From positions 1 through 32,546 of the forward strand of contig CADBHR010000008.1 of NCBI GenBank assembly GCA_902794475.1: DNA of 32,546 bases, written 5' to 3'. Shown in pieces: positions 32,450 through 32,546 of the stretch. The notes under the pieces are model-generated. The model saw nothing but the letters and a program-made list of their open reading frames with translations. It was not told the origin of the DNA and did not search any database. Origin of the DNA: an uncultured Methanobrevibacter sp. (GTDB lineage Archaea > Methanobacteriota > Methanobacteria > Methanobacteriales > Methanobacteriaceae). The translations under genes were made by a program, and so were the position numbers. Numbering within the stretch: the first letter of the stretch is position 1; the number at the start of each line of letters is the position of its first letter.

Positions 32450-32546
32450 ATGAGCGAATATTGCAGTAAATGCGGCGAAAAATTAAAGGAAGATGCAGTG
32501 TTTTGTGCTAATTGCGGCGAGAAAGTTGCCAGTAGGCATAACAGAT
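32450..32546 (+). CDS. Zinc-ribbon protein, N-terminal part (runs off the window)
   Basis: ATG 32450 follows GGTG by 6 nt. The 32 visible residues are a double zinc ribbon, C5-SK-C8-GEKL..FC-AN-CGEK, the same CxxCG...CxxCG plan as the 38-residue protein at 6136 but a different sequence. Such ribbons often head membrane proteins of unknown function in methanogens; the rest is outside the window. Confidence 0.75.
   Translation, partial: MSEYCSKCGEKLKEDAVFCANCGEKVASRHNR

Overview
The window reads as chromosome of a methanogenic archaeon of the order Methanobacteriales, most likely Methanobrevibacter or a close relative. The evidence is the AT-rich DNA, an archaeal ether-lipid enzyme (geranylgeranylglyceryl phosphate synthase), HerA/NurA/Mre11/Rad50, a Mur-ligase homologue of the pseudomurein type, methanogen-only DUF1890/DUF1894 genes, a core methionine synthase, TATA-box promoters and large adhesin-like repeat proteins. 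The genus is an inference.

Layout. Positions 1-6540 are an accessory, surface-type region: the 3' end of one adhesin-like gene, a membrane-anchored Ig-like protein, a very large beta-helix repeat gene broken near its 5' end, and a pair of tiny genes (38-residue zinc ribbon, 89-residue GIY-YIG nuclease). A 66-bp promoter block is duplicated inside this region. Positions 6740-7699 hold ribosomal protein L40e (frame broken here) and GGGP synthase. Positions 7733-14561 hold the homologous-recombination end-processing set nurA-herA and mre11-rad50, followed by a convergent TIR-like gene. Positions 15082-18960 hold a Mur ligase, an exported VanW-like protein, a MobA-like nucleotidyltransferase and a DUF169 protein. 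Positions 18987-26091 are a second repair block: a UvrD-type helicase with an Fe-S PD-(D/E)XK nuclease on the minus strand, and divergently a MrfA/Hrq1-like helicase fused to TPRs. Positions 26088-32546 hold an Fe-S aldo/keto reductase, hypA-hypB, a DUF354 protein, tRNA-Ala(GGC), a polytopic membrane protein, DUF1890-DUF1894-metE (metE frame broken here) and the start of a zinc-ribbon gene.

Main discovery candidate. All four DNA-repair transcription units (nurA-herA, mre11-rad50, UvrD/PD-(D/E)XK, MrfA-like helicase), and no other promoter I examined, carry the same 16-nt element TTTTCAAATGCTCTCT (one base differs in one copy). It always reads toward the gene and ends 7-9 nt before a TATA-like box. 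This looks like the operator of a shared repair regulon in an archaeon with no known SOS system. It also suggests that the UvrD/PD-(D/E)XK pair and the TPR-tailed helicase belong functionally with the NurA-HerA-Mre11-Rad50 machinery.

Caution. Three genes (the repeat protein, L40e, metE) are each broken by a short internal deletion that shifts the frame. Because L40e is normally essential and metE is well conserved, assembly error or strain-mixture collapse should be excluded before any biological reading. I saw no CRISPR array, insertion sequence or rRNA.
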